Shown: positions 37,943 to 49,554, counted from the first letter of the stretch. The stretch is 64,000 bases of DNA from Deinococcus hopiensis KR-140 (GCA_943327755.2 CALPYF020000022.1:7754-71753); one strand, 5' to 3'. Made by a program: numbers and translations. The notes: generated by a model not told the origin, from the sequence alone.

Positions 37943-38280
37943 CCCAGCCCAACACGCAACGCGTCGCGGTGCTGAGTGACGCCGAGACCGCCACCGGCTA
38001 CCGCCTCGCCGGAGCCGCCGTGATCGAGGCCACCCCCGACACGGCCCTCGCCACCCTGGAACGCCTGATCACCGAAGGTCAGTACGGCCTCGTCGCCGTC
38101 GACACCGGCCTGATCCCGGACCCGGCCACCGCCACCGCCCGCGTCATGCGCGGCCGGGACCTGCCGATCCTGCTGCCCATCCCCAGCCTGCGCGACGCGT
38201 TCAACCCGGACACCGTCGACGCGAAGGCCTACATGGGCAAACTGGTGCGCGACACCATCGGCTTCGATATCAAACTGTAA
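37939..38280 (+). CDS. V/A-type ATPase subunit F
   Basis: 113-residue central-stalk subunit with a response-regulator-like fold. RVAVLSDAETATGYRLAGA opens it, and the E-GQYGLVAVD strand and LPILLPIPSLRDAF match the family. ATG overlaps the subunit C stop. A 122-bp gap with an inverted repeat follows before subunit A. Confidence 0.9.
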
Positions 38281-38283
38281 AAC

Positions 38284-38389
38284 GGAGGGTGAAGGCAGAT
38301 GGCACATGGCAGATGGCAACAACAGAGAAGACACCTGAGCGTCCTTGCTCGCGGCCTTCAGCCATTGACCTTCAGCCTTCTGCCCCTCC
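38284..38389. repeat. Imperfect inverted repeat inside the ATPase operon (F-A gap)
   Basis: The left arm (38284-38317, GGAGGGTGAAGGCAGATGGC and on) and the reverse complement of the right arm (38354-38389, GGAGGGGCAGAAGGCTGAAG and on) align over about 35 nt with a few mismatches and indels. The AAGGC-type internal repeats resemble the small non-coding dispersed repeats known in Deinococcus. Transcribed, it would form a long hairpin ending 13 nt before the subunit A ATG. Confidence 0.65.
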
Positions 38390-38402
38390 CAAGGAGAACG
38401 TA

Positions 38403-41563
<3,161 letters not shown>

Positions 41564-41571
41564 GCCCCTGA

Positions 41572-41618
41572 GGGGTCGAAGGGTGACCCCGCCGCTAGTC
41601 GGCGCACCCTTCGACCCC
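41572..41618. repeat. Perfect 14-bp inverted repeat in the B-D gap
   Basis: Arms 41572-41585 and 41605-41618 (GGGGTCGAAGGGTG / CACCCTTCGACCCC) enclose a 19-nt loop containing a nested GCCG / CGGC stem. It starts 9 nt after the subunit B stop. There is no T tract, and subunit D continues downstream with its own AGGAGGTGA ribosome site. Confidence 0.8.
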
Positions 41619-41655
41619 CGACCATGAACGCCAGAACGTCAGGAGGTGAACACAC

Positions 41656-42330
41656 ATGGCAGAACAGATCAGCCCCACCCGCAGCGCCCTGCTGGCCAGC
41701 AAGGCCAGCCTGAAGACCGCCTCCGGCGGCGCGGACCTCCTCAAGCGCAAGCGTGACGCCCTCATCGGCGAATTCTTCGCGCTCGTCAAGGACGCGCTGG
41801 CCGCCCGCGAGCAGCTCAGCGGCGTCAGCAAGGGCGCGTACACCAGCCTCTTCAGCGCGAAAGCCTGGGACAGCCCCGAAGCCGTCGAGAGCCTCTCGCT
41901 GGCCGGCAGCGGCGACTACCAGATCGACATGCAGATCGACAATCTGTACGGCGTGAAGGTGCCGCGCATCAGCGTGCCCGAACGCGCCGCGCAGGCGAAC
42001 TTCAGCCCGATCAACGTCGGCGCGCGCACCATCCAGGCCGCCACCGACTTCGGCGGCGTGCTCGAGGCGATCGTCAAGGTCGCCGCGACCGAGACGAAAC
42101 TGCGCCGCATCGGCGAGGAAATCAAGAAGACCAGCCGCCGCGTGAACGCGCTCGAGCAGGTCGTGATTCCCGGCATTCAGGACGACATCCGCTTCATCCG
42201 TAGCGTGCTCGACCAGCGCGAACGCGAAGCCGGATTCACCCAGAAGAAGATCAAGGCGAAGATCGAGGCGAAAGCCGAGGCCGCCCGCGACGCGCAGAAC
42301 GCGCAGAGCCACGGCAGCGCCGCCGACTGA
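41656..42330 (+). CDS. V/A-type ATPase subunit D (rotor shaft)
   Basis: 224 residues. Long N- and C-terminal helices (1-75 and 125-210) form the antiparallel rotor coiled coil. SPTRSALLASKASLKTA at the start and TSRRVNALEQVVIPG in the second helix are family signatures. AGGAGGTGA lies 6 nt before the ATG. It is the last gene of the operon. Confidence 0.94.
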   Translation: MAEQISPTRSALLASKASLKTASGGADLLKRKRDALIGEFFALVKDALAAREQLSGVSKGAYTSLFSAKAWDSPEAVESLSLAGSGDYQIDMQIDNLYGVKVPRISVPERAAQANFSPINVGARTIQAATDFGGVLEAIVKVAATETKLRRIGEEIKKTSRRVNALEQVVIPGIQDDIRFIRSVLDQREREAGFTQKKIKAKIEAKAEAARDAQNAQSHGSAAD

Positions 42331-42346
42331 CCCCCCTCAGGACAGC

Positions 42347-42375
42347 AACCGCCCCCCAGCCGGAGGGCGGTTTTT
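42347..42375 (+). terminator. V/A-ATPase operon terminator
   Basis: AACCGCCC / GGGCGGTT, an 8-bp stem with a 10-nt loop, followed by TTT. It lies 16 nt after the subunit D stop. Confidence 0.85.
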
Positions 42376-42387
42376 CATGGATTCGGG

Positions 42388-43608
42388 TCAACCGCGCTGA
42401 GGCACCGCCCCGCTGGGCGCGTCAGGCGCGCGGCGGGCCCAGACGCTGAGGATCAGCAGCAGCGCGCCCATCCCGGCGGCCAGCGCCGCGCCCGCCGCGA
42501 AGCCCTGCGCCTCGTGCCCGGCAGGCGCGGCCAGCACCAGCGGGCTGAGGAACTGCCCCAGGAAGATCGCGCTGCTCATGCCCGCCGTCACGCGGCCCCG
42601 CCACGCGGGGGGCGTCAGGTCGGCCAGCCACGCGTACAGGTTCGGGAAGATCAGCCCGCCGCCCAGCCCCGCCACGAGCAGACCCGCCTCCACGACCCCC
42701 AGGCCCGGCGCGCGGAATACCAGCAGCCACCCCACCGCCACGACGAGCATGCCCAGACCCGCCAGTCGGCGCGGATCGAAGCGCCCGGCGAAGCGGGAGA
42801 ACACCAGGGACGTCATGGCGGCCATCAGGGTGGAACTGCCCAGCATCAGCCCGGTCAGGCCGGGGTTGGCGTGCAGGGCGCGCAGCAGGAAGGGCCCCTG
42901 CGCGGGCATCAAGTAGAACACGATCATGTAGCCCAGCGCCAGGGCGTACACCAGCGTGATCGCGCTCCAGCGCGGCGCCTGCGCGGGCGTGGCCGGGTCG
43001 TGGGCGTCCCCGGGAATGCCGTGCGGGAGGCGCAGCAGCAGCGGCAGCTGCAGCGCGGCCGCGAGGTACAGCGCGAAGGGGGCGCGCCAGCCCACGGCGG
43101 CGAGCACGCCACCCAGCGGCAGGAGCACCGCGCCGCCGAAGCTGTTGAAGGCCGCCTGCTGGCTCAGGAAGCGGCCGCGCGCGGCGCCGCTGAACAGGTC
43201 GTTCACGAGCGCCCCGGCGGCCGTCATGGTGCCCGCCACGGCCAGCCCCAGCACCACGCGGCCCAGCAGGACCGCGCCGAGGCTCTGCGCGATCAGGCCG
43301 CTGCCGCCCCCCACCACGTACAGCGCCAGCGAGGCCAGCAGGACCGGGCGGCGACCGTAGCGGTCGGCCAGCACCCCGAACAACGGGGCGGTGACGGCAA
43401 TCACGATGCCCAGGATGGTCAGGGCCAGTTTCACGAGCAGCGCGGCGTTCGGGGTGTCGGCGAAGTGCGCCTGCATGGCGGGCAGCGCCGGGGCGATGGT
43501 GGCCCCGGACATGATGGTGAGCGCCGAGAGGAGCAGCAGCGTGGTCTGGGTAACCCGGTCCGGGGGGGCCTGACCGGACCGGGTGGGGGAGGAGGCGGGT
43601 GTCGTCAT
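42388..43608 (-). CDS. MFS transporter, drug-efflux-like
   Basis: 406 residues with twelve TM helices. GVLADRYGRRPVLL (about 77-90) is the MFS motif A, and the first helix starts near residue 23. Substrate unknown; the layout resembles Bcr/CmlA-type drug exporters. TAAGAT (43615-43620) lies 6 nt from the ATG, and an AT-rich palindrome just upstream suggests a repressor site. The gene is convergent with the ATPase operon. Confidence 0.85.
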   Translation of the reverse strand: MTTPASSPTRSGQAPPDRVTQTTLLLLSALTIMSGATIAPALPAMQAHFADTPNAALLVKLALTILGIVIAVTAPLFGVLADRYGRRPVLLASLALYVVGGGSGLIAQSLGAVLLGRVVLGLAVAGTMTAAGALVNDLFSGAARGRFLSQQAAFNSFGGAVLLPLGGVLAAVGWRAPFALYLAAALQLPLLLRLPHGIPGDAHDPATPAQAPRWSAITLVYALALGYMIVFYLMPAQGPFLLRALHANPGLTGLMLGSSTLMAAMTSLVFSRFAGRFDPRRLAGLGMLVVAVGWLLVFRAPGLGVVEAGLLVAGLGGGLIFPNLYAWLADLTPPAWRGRVTAGMSSAIFLGQFLSPLVLAAPAGHEAQGFAAGAALAAGMGALLLILSVWARRAPDAPSGAVPQRG

Positions 43609-43622
43609 GACCCCATCTTAGC

Positions 43623-43635
43623 TTTAAAACTTAAA
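43623..43635 (-). promoter_or_regulatory. AT-rich palindrome in the MFS promoter
   Basis: TTTAA-nnn-TTAAA lies directly upstream of the -10 box at 43615-43620, between -10 and -35. This is a classic place for a repressor operator, for example of MarR or TetR type. It stands out in an otherwise GC-rich region. Confidence 0.4.
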
Positions 43636-43682
43636 CTGATTTATTCTGGTGTCCAGTTTTGGGGTGAGCCGCCCGACCGGCC

Positions 43683-45959
43683 TCAGCCCCCGGCCTGCTC
43701 CTGCCGCAGCCGCCACACCGCCTCGGGGGTGACGGGCAGCTCGGTCACGCGCACGCCCGCCGCCTCGCGCACCGCGTTCGCCAGGGCCGCGGCACCCGCC
43801 GTGATCGGCGGCTCGCCCACGATCCGCGCGCCGAACGGCCCGTGCTCGCTGGGCCGCTGCACGAGCAGGGCCTCCAGCGGCGGCACGTCCGTACTCGTGG
43901 GGAAGGCGTACTCCAGGAAGTTCGGATTCGCCAGCGTCCCGCCCGCGTAGTCCAGGCCCTCCAGCAGCCCCAGCCCCAGCGCCTGCGCGCTGCCCCCCTG
44001 GATCTGCCCCTCGACCAGCAGCGGGTTCAGTGCGAAGCCCACGTCCTGCGCGGCCACCGAGCGCCGCAGGGTGACCGTCCCGGTGTCCGGATCCACCCGC
44101 ACGTGCACCAGCTGCGCGATGAACCCCGGCGCGCCCGCCTTGGGCGCCGCGCGGCCCTCGGCGACCACCGGGCCCGGCCCGCCCGGCGCGCGCTGCGCCT
44201 GCGCCGCCAGCTTCCCGATCGGAATGGCGCGGTCCGGAATGCCCCGCACCAGCGCCTGCCCGCCCGCGAGTTCTAGGTCGTCCCGGTGCGCCTCGAAATG
44301 CCGCGCCGCGAGGTCCAGCAGCTGGTCACGCACCTGCGTGCTGGCGTCCAGCACCGCGCCCGACAGGCTGATCGTCACCTGCGACCCGCCGGAGTTCGGG
44401 GCGTACGGCCCGCTGTCCGTCGTGCCCTGCACGATCTCCACGTCGTCCGGGTGGACACCCAGCGTCTCGGCGGCGATCAGCACCATGCTGGAATGCACGC
44501 CGCTGATGTCCACGCTGCCCACGTGCAGCCGCACCGTGCCGTCGGTGTCCACGCGGCACACCGCGCCCGCCGGGGAGAACGCGCCCGGCCAGCCGCCCAC
44601 CGCCAGCCCCACCCCCTCGTGCGCGGGCAGGTCGTGGCGCCCCCGCCACAGGGGGTGGGCGCGGGCGGCCTCCAGGCAGTCGCGCAGGCCGATGTCCGGC
44701 CAGGGCCGCCCGGTGCCCATCGGGTCCCCCGCCTGCACGGCGTGGCGCAGCCGCCACTCCAGCGGGTCCGCGCCCAGCTGGCGGGTCAGGTCGTCCACGG
44801 CGGACTCCAGCGCGAACAGCGCCTGCGGCACGCCCGGCGCGCGGTACGCCCCGACCGGCGCGCGGTTCAGCAGCAGCTCCCGCGCCCGCACGCGCACGTT
44901 CTCGCAGCGGTACAGGCCGCCCAGCATCGTGGCGATGATCCCCCCGTGCCCGAACCTGAACGCCCCGTTCTCGATCAGCACGTCCGCGTCCACGGCGGTC
45001 AGGGTCCCTTCCGCGTCCGCGCCGAGCCGCAGCGTCACCTGAATGGCTGGGGCGGGCATGGTCGTCAGCATGTCCTCGCTGCGGGTCAGGACCAGCCGCA
45101 CCGGCTGCCTCGCGTGCAGCGCCGCCGCCGCCACCAGCGCGTCCATGATCCCGTACTTCGCGCCGAAACCCCCACCCACCGTCAGCGGCACCACATGCAC
45201 GTCCCGCTCACGCAGGCCCAGCGCGCCCGCGACCTCGCCGCGCACCACGTACTGCCCCTGGGTGCTCGTGTACACCGTGACCTCACCGGGCCGCGCGCCG
45301 GGCTCCGCGACCACCGCGTGCGGCTCCAGGTACCCCTGATGCACGCCCGCCACCCGGAACGACCCGCCCGCCGTGAACGCCGCCCCCGCCAGCGCCGCGT
45401 CCACATCCCCGCGCCCGAAGGTGCGGTCCTCGTCCACGTTGCTCGGCTCGCGCGCCGCCTGCGCGCCCGCCTCGCCGCCGTGCAGCCCGGCCATGCCGCC
45501 ATCGGCCTTCGGGACGCCCTGCGGCCACACCAGCGTCCCGCCGGCCAGGGCCGCCTCGGCGTCCTCCACGGCGTCCAGCATCTCGTAGTCCACGTCCAGC
45601 AGGGCCGCCGCGTCCGCCGCCTGCGTCTCGGTGTCCGCCAGGATCAGCGCGACCGGCTGGCCCGCGAACACCACCAGGTCCTCCGCGAGCAGCAGGCTGG
45701 GGCGCGAGTGCATGGGCTTCACGTTCAGGTCCGCGCCCAGCAGCACCGAGTGCACGCCCGGCACGGCCAGCGCCGCCGTCCGGTCGATGCCCCGGATGCG
45801 CGCGTGCGGGTACGGGGACAGCACGGGCCGGGCATGCAGCAGCCCCGGCAGCCACTGGTCGGCGACGTAGGGCGCGCGGCCCACGAGTTTCTCCAGGCCG
45901 TCGATGATCTTGCGCGGACGGCCCAGGTGCGTGCGGGCCGGGGACTGTGGCGTGGTCAC
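43683..45959 (-). CDS. Xanthine dehydrogenase-family molybdopterin-binding subunit (orphan)
   Basis: 758 residues of the large molybdenum hydroxylase subunit family. GGGFGAKYG (near 265-273) and the Arg-rich pocket segment RAPVGAYRAPGVPQ are cofactor-binding motifs. The catalytic Glu is Glu716 in IVGEPPITAG. It normally works with FAD and [2Fe-2S] subunits, neither of which is nearby. Start GTG at 45959 has GGAGG 8 nt upstream. It is divergent from a CoA-transferase gene. The substrate (purine, aldehyde or N-heterocycle) is unknown. Confidence 0.88.
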   Translation of the reverse strand: MTTPQSPARTHLGRPRKIIDGLEKLVGRAPYVADQWLPGLLHARPVLSPYPHARIRGIDRTAALAVPGVHSVLLGADLNVKPMHSRPSLLLAEDLVVFAGQPVALILADTETQAADAAALLDVDYEMLDAVEDAEAALAGGTLVWPQGVPKADGGMAGLHGGEAGAQAAREPSNVDEDRTFGRGDVDAALAGAAFTAGGSFRVAGVHQGYLEPHAVVAEPGARPGEVTVYTSTQGQYVVRGEVAGALGLRERDVHVVPLTVGGGFGAKYGIMDALVAAAALHARQPVRLVLTRSEDMLTTMPAPAIQVTLRLGADAEGTLTAVDADVLIENGAFRFGHGGIIATMLGGLYRCENVRVRARELLLNRAPVGAYRAPGVPQALFALESAVDDLTRQLGADPLEWRLRHAVQAGDPMGTGRPWPDIGLRDCLEAARAHPLWRGRHDLPAHEGVGLAVGGWPGAFSPAGAVCRVDTDGTVRLHVGSVDISGVHSSMVLIAAETLGVHPDDVEIVQGTTDSGPYAPNSGGSQVTISLSGAVLDASTQVRDQLLDLAARHFEAHRDDLELAGGQALVRGIPDRAIPIGKLAAQAQRAPGGPGPVVAEGRAAPKAGAPGFIAQLVHVRVDPDTGTVTLRRSVAAQDVGFALNPLLVEGQIQGGSAQALGLGLLEGLDYAGGTLANPNFLEYAFPTSTDVPPLEALLVQRPSEHGPFGARIVGEPPITAGAAALANAVREAAGVRVTELPVTPEAVWRLRQEQAGG

Positions 45960-46039
45960 AGGTGGAACCTCCAGAAGAAGGGGGGAGAGGGGCGAGCTTG
46001 GAACCTCCGGAGTCTACGCCCGCGCTAGCATCCGGGCAC

Positions 46040-47245
46040 ATGACCCCAGACCTGCCCCTGAGTGGCGTGCGCGTCGCGGACTTCACCCGCGTCCTGACCG
46101 GCCCGCTGTGCACCATGCTCCTCGGCGACCTCGGCGCGGACGTGATCAAGGTCGAGCCGCCCGGCGGGGACGACACCCGCGCCTGGGGGCCGCCCTTCCA
46201 GACGGGGCCGGACGGCACGCGCGAGAGCAGCTACTTCCTGAGCGTGAACCGCAACAAGCGCAGCGTCACCCTGGACCTCAAGACCGGGGAGGGGCTGGAG
46301 GCCGCCCGCCGCCTGATCGCGGGCAGCGACGTGCTCGTCGAGAACTTCCGGCCCGGCACGCTGGAGCGCCTGGGGCTGGGCTGGGAGGACCTGCACGCCG
46401 CGCACCCCCGGCTGATCTACGCCAGCATCACGGGCTTCGGCCTGAGCGGCCCGTACCGCGACCGCGCCGGGTACGACGTCATCGCGCAGGGCATGGGCGG
46501 CCTCATGAGCTACAACGGCGAGGCGGGCGGCGAGCCCCTGCGGGTCGGGGTGGCCGTCGCGGACGTGTACAGCGGCGCGCTGATCACCCAGGCGATCCTC
46601 GCCGCGCTGTACGCCCGCGAACGCAGCGGACGCGGCGCGCGGGTGGACGTGAACCTCCTCGAAAGCGTGATCGCGCTGGGGTCATCGCAGGTGGGCCGTT
46701 ACCTCGCCACCGGGGAGGTGCCGGTCCCCACCGGGAACGACCACCGGTCCATCGTCCCGTACGGCACCTTCCCCTGCGCGGACGGCTTCGTGAACATCGC
46801 CGTAGGCAACGACGCGCTATGGCGGCGCTTCTGCGCGGCGCTGGACGACCCGGATCTGGGCGCGGACGCCCGCTTCGCCACGAACGAGGGCCGCGTCACC
46901 CAGCGCGCCGACCTTGACCGCCTGCTGCTGCCCGCGCTAGCCCGCCACCCCCGCGCCGACCTCATGATCCGCCTGGAAGTCGCAGGCGTCCCCTGCGGCC
47001 CCGTGAACGACCTGTCCGACGTCTTCAACGACCCGCACGTGCAGGCGCGCGGCGTCGCCGTGCCCGTCCCGCACCCCACCCTGGGCGAGACGACCGTCAC
47101 CAGCCCCCCCTGGCGCTTCGGCGGGGAGGCCCTCCCCGTGCGCCTCGCGCCTCCCACGCCCGGGCAGCACACCGGCGAGGTGCTGAGCGAACTGGGACTG
47201 AGCCCCGAGATCAGCTCAGCCGCGCCAGCGCCCGCGCCAGATTGA
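46040..47245 (+). CDS. CaiB/BaiF family (class III) CoA-transferase
   Basis: 401 residues. The family moves CoA between carboxylic acids through an aspartyl-CoA intermediate. The nucleophile is Asp175 in VAVADVYSG, aligned with the FRC active-site Asp. VLTGPLCTMLLGDLGADVIK near the start and VENFRPGTLERLGLG are family motifs. ATG at 46040 lies 8 nt after TAGCAT (46026-46031), so it is probably leaderless. Its 3' end overlaps the convergent HD gene by 35 bp. The acyl substrate is unknown. Confidence 0.9.
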   Translation: MTPDLPLSGVRVADFTRVLTGPLCTMLLGDLGADVIKVEPPGGDDTRAWGPPFQTGPDGTRESSYFLSVNRNKRSVTLDLKTGEGLEAARRLIAGSDVLVENFRPGTLERLGLGWEDLHAAHPRLIYASITGFGLSGPYRDRAGYDVIAQGMGGLMSYNGEAGGEPLRVGVAVADVYSGALITQAILAALYARERSGRGARVDVNLLESVIALGSSQVGRYLATGEVPVPTGNDHRSIVPYGTFPCADGFVNIAVGNDALWRRFCAALDDPDLGADARFATNEGRVTQRADLDRLLLPALARHPRADLMIRLEVAGVPCGPVNDLSDVFNDPHVQARGVAVPVPHPTLGETTVTSPPWRFGGEALPVRLAPPTPGQHTGEVLSELGLSPEISSAAPAPAPD

Positions 47246-47780
47246 CCCGCGCCTGAGGCTCCAGCCCCGCGAACTCCGGGGTGAGGTACAGCCGCTCGCG
47301 GTTCAGGAAGCCCCGCAGGACCGCCGCCCGCCCGGCGCGGTACGCAGCCTCGGGCACGTGCGCGTACTCCACCCGGATGGCCCGGTCGTACGCGTCGAAC
47401 GTGGCGGCATCGGCCCCCAGGACACTCAGGTCGGCGTCCACGAACAGCGCCTCCGCCCGCGTGGTCACAGGAACGGTGTGCCGGGTCGCGAGGATCAGCG
47501 CCCGCACCTCCGCCTGCAGGTTGGCGGGCGCCCCCTGCGCGGCCAGCCACTCACCGAACACATCCGCGCTGCGCACCTCGTTGTCCGCCGCGCGCGGATC
47601 GTAGATCAGGTCATGCCCCCACGCGGCCAGCGCCAGCGCGGGCGTCAACACCCCCCGCCCCGCCAGTGCATCCAGCAGCGCCCGCACATGCGCCCCGGTA
47701 TGGTACGCCCGGCCCGGCTCGGCGTAGAACGGCCCCGCGAACGCCTCGGCGGCGGTCAGCAGGGCCTGTTCGTGCGTCAT
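47211..47780 (-). CDS. HD-superfamily phosphohydrolase-like protein
   Basis: 189 residues. YHTGAHV (His27, His31) and the HD pair in AAWGHDLIYDP (His56-Asp57), followed by DNEVRSADV and a later VDADLSVLG, fit the predicted metal-dependent HD hydrolases of the COG4339 type. The substrate is unknown. Its stop is inside the 3' end of the convergent CoA-transferase gene. It lies 4 bp downstream of argR on the same strand, so the two may be co-transcribed. Confidence 0.8.
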   Translation of the reverse strand: MTHEQALLTAAEAFAGPFYAEPGRAYHTGAHVRALLDALAGRGVLTPALALAAWGHDLIYDPRAADNEVRSADVFGEWLAAQGAPANLQAEVRALILATRHTVPVTTRAEALFVDADLSVLGADAATFDAYDRAIRVEYAHVPEAAYRAGRAAVLRGFLNRERLYLTPEFAGLEPQARVNLARALARLS

Positions 47781-47784
47781 GGCT

Positions 47785-48255
47785 TCAGCCCAGCATCATG
47801 GCGTGGAACTCCTCCATGATGTTCTCCGCGTCCGCCGTGGTGCGCGCCACCACGAAGATCGTGTCCTCGCCGGCCAGCGTCCCGATGATGTCGTCCCGCC
47901 GCACCCGGTCGAGCACGAGCGCCACGCCGGTCGCGTGCCCGTCCGCCGTGCGGATCACGAGCATGTTCTCGCCCCGGTCGATGTCATGCACGAAGTTCTG
48001 GAAGAGCCGCGCGAGTTCCTCCTGCGCGCCCACGTGCCCGGCCGTCTGCGCCAAGGCGTAGCGGTGGCGGCCCTTGCCGACCGGGAGGCGCACCAGCCGC
48101 AACTCGTTGATGTCGCGGCTGACGGTCGCCTGCGTGACCCGGATGCCCTCGGCCTGGAGGCGCTCGACGAGTTCTCCCTGGGTGCTGACACTGTCGCGGG
48201 CGATGATGTCCTGAATGCGTTTCTGACGTTGTTCCTTGCTGAGCGTACCCGCCAT
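47785..48255 (-). CDS. argR: Arginine repressor ArgR
   Basis: 156 residues. The N-terminal winged helix (1-70, SKEQRQKRIQDIIARDSVSTQ and TQATVSRDINELRLVRLP) binds DNA. The C-terminal hexamerisation and arginine-binding domain has GTLAGEDTIFVVARTT with the Asp of the family's GTIAGDDT-like loop shifted to Glu-Asp. It controls arginine synthesis and catabolism genes. ATG at 48255 is 7 nt after the TATGCT box, which suggests a leaderless mRNA; upstream in-frame Met codons lie within the promoter itself. Confidence 0.93.
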   Translation of the reverse strand: MAGTLSKEQRQKRIQDIIARDSVSTQGELVERLQAEGIRVTQATVSRDINELRLVRLPVGKGRHRYALAQTAGHVGAQEELARLFQNFVHDIDRGENMLVIRTADGHATGVALVLDRVRRDDIIGTLAGEDTIFVVARTTADAENIMEEFHAMMLG

Positions 48256-48262
48256 TCCACAC

Positions 48263-48291
48263 AGCATATGCATATGCACTGCATAATTCAA
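48263..48291 (-). promoter_or_regulatory. argR promoter with overlapping palindromic operator
   Basis: On the minus strand TTGAAT (48291-48286), a 17-bp spacer, then TATGCT (48268-48263). A perfect palindrome GCATATGCATATGC (48264-48277) covers the -10 box, and TGAATTATGCA overlaps the -35. Both resemble ARG-box halves (TGAAT or TGCAT, then ATGCA), so self-repression is likely. Confidence 0.65.
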
Positions 48292-48321
48292 TGACGGGCG
48301 TCCCGGCGGACGGAACCCCGC

Positions 48322-49554
48322 TCAGCCCTGACGGGGCAGCAGCCGCGCCGCCTCGGTCAGCAGCCGCTCGGCCACCTCGCGCTTGCTCACGCGCGGCCAG
48401 TCCTCATGCGAGCCGTCCGCGCGGACCAGCGTCACCTGATTGTCGTCCCCGCCGAACGCCGTGCCCTCCCGCGTCGGGTAGTTCAGGAGGATGAAATCCG
48501 CGTTCTTCCGCGCAGCTTTGCCCGCCGCGCGCTCCACCCCGGCGTGCGTCTCCATCGCGAAGCCCACGAGTACCCGGTCCCCCTTCTCGCGGCCCAGTTC
48601 CGCCAGGATGTCCGGGTTCGGCGTCAGGTGAACCGTCACGTCGCCTGCCACCTTCGCCTGCTTCTCGCCGCTCTGCGTGGCCGCGCGGTAATCCGCGACC
48701 GCCGCCGTCATCACCACGATGCCCGCGTCCCGCGCGGCGTCCATCACGGTGTCCCGCAACTCCAGCGCCGACTCGATCCGCACCACCCGCACGCCCGCCG
48801 GGTCCGGCAGGGTCACCGGGCCGGTCACCAGCGTCACGTCCGCGCCCCGGTCCCGCGCGGCCTCCGCCACCGCGAAGCCCATCTTCCCGCTCGACGGGTT
48901 GCTGATGAACCGCACCGGGTCCAGGTACTCCCGCGTCGGTCCGGCCGACACGACCACCCGCACGCCCACCAGATCCCGCACCGGGGCAGGAGAGGCGTCC
49001 CCCTTCAACAGGGCCAGCGTCGCGTCCGCGATGTCCTCCGGTTCGCTCATGCGGCCCACGCCACGCCCCTCGCCGCGCGTGCCGAATGCCCCCACCTCCG
49101 GCCCCAGGAACCTATGCCCCCAGCCGCGCAGCGTAGCCGCGTTCGCCTGCACCGCCGGGTGCGTCCACATCAACTCGTTCATCGCGGGCACCCACAACAC
49201 AGGGCCGCGCACGCTCAGGAGCGTCGCCAGCGCCAGATCCCCCGCGTGCCCATGCGCCGCTCCCGCCAGCAACTCCGCCGACGCGCCCACCACCACCGCC
49301 GCGTCCACCCGCGCGAGCGTCAGGTGCAGCGCGTCGGGCCGCGCCTCGAACCAGTGCGCGTCCGTCCCCACCGGACCGTCCGCCGCCGTGCTCAGGCTCA
49401 GTTCCGTGATGAACGCCAGTGCCGCGCGGGTCGCGATCACCCGCACCTCCGCCCCACGCTCGCGCAACCGGCGCAGCACCGACGGGGCCTTCACCGCCGC
49501 CATGCTCCCCCCCACGATCACCAGCACGCACGGACGCTCATCAGCCGTTCTCAC
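48322..49554 (-). CDS. coaBC: Bifunctional CoaBC (phosphopantothenoylcysteine synthase/decarboxylase)
   Basis: 410 residues. The CoaC flavoprotein half (1-185) keeps His77 and the PAMNELMW motif with Asn126. The PASANT loop reads ASAELL (91-96), and the clamp Cys of ACGxxGxGRM is Gly161 (GEGRGVGRM). The CoaB half (about 190-410) looks normal: SAGPTREYLDPVRFISNPSS, AAVADYR, and GFAMET. GTG at 49554 is 6 nt after TATCCT (49561-49566), so translation is probably leaderless. Together with coaD at 53670 it covers the late CoA pathway in this region. Confidence 0.88.
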   Translation of the reverse strand: MRTADERPCVLVIVGGSMAAVKAPSVLRRLRERGAEVRVIATRAALAFITELSLSTAADGPVGTDAHWFEARPDALHLTLARVDAAVVVGASAELLAGAAHGHAGDLALATLLSVRGPVLWVPAMNELMWTHPAVQANAATLRGWGHRFLGPEVGAFGTRGEGRGVGRMSEPEDIADATLALLKGDASPAPVRDLVGVRVVVSAGPTREYLDPVRFISNPSSGKMGFAVAEAARDRGADVTLVTGPVTLPDPAGVRVVRIESALELRDTVMDAARDAGIVVMTAAVADYRAATQSGEKQAKVAGDVTVHLTPNPDILAELGREKGDRVLVGFAMETHAGVERAAGKAARKNADFILLNYPTREGTAFGGDDNQVTLVRADGSHEDWPRVSKREVAERLLTEAARLLPRQG

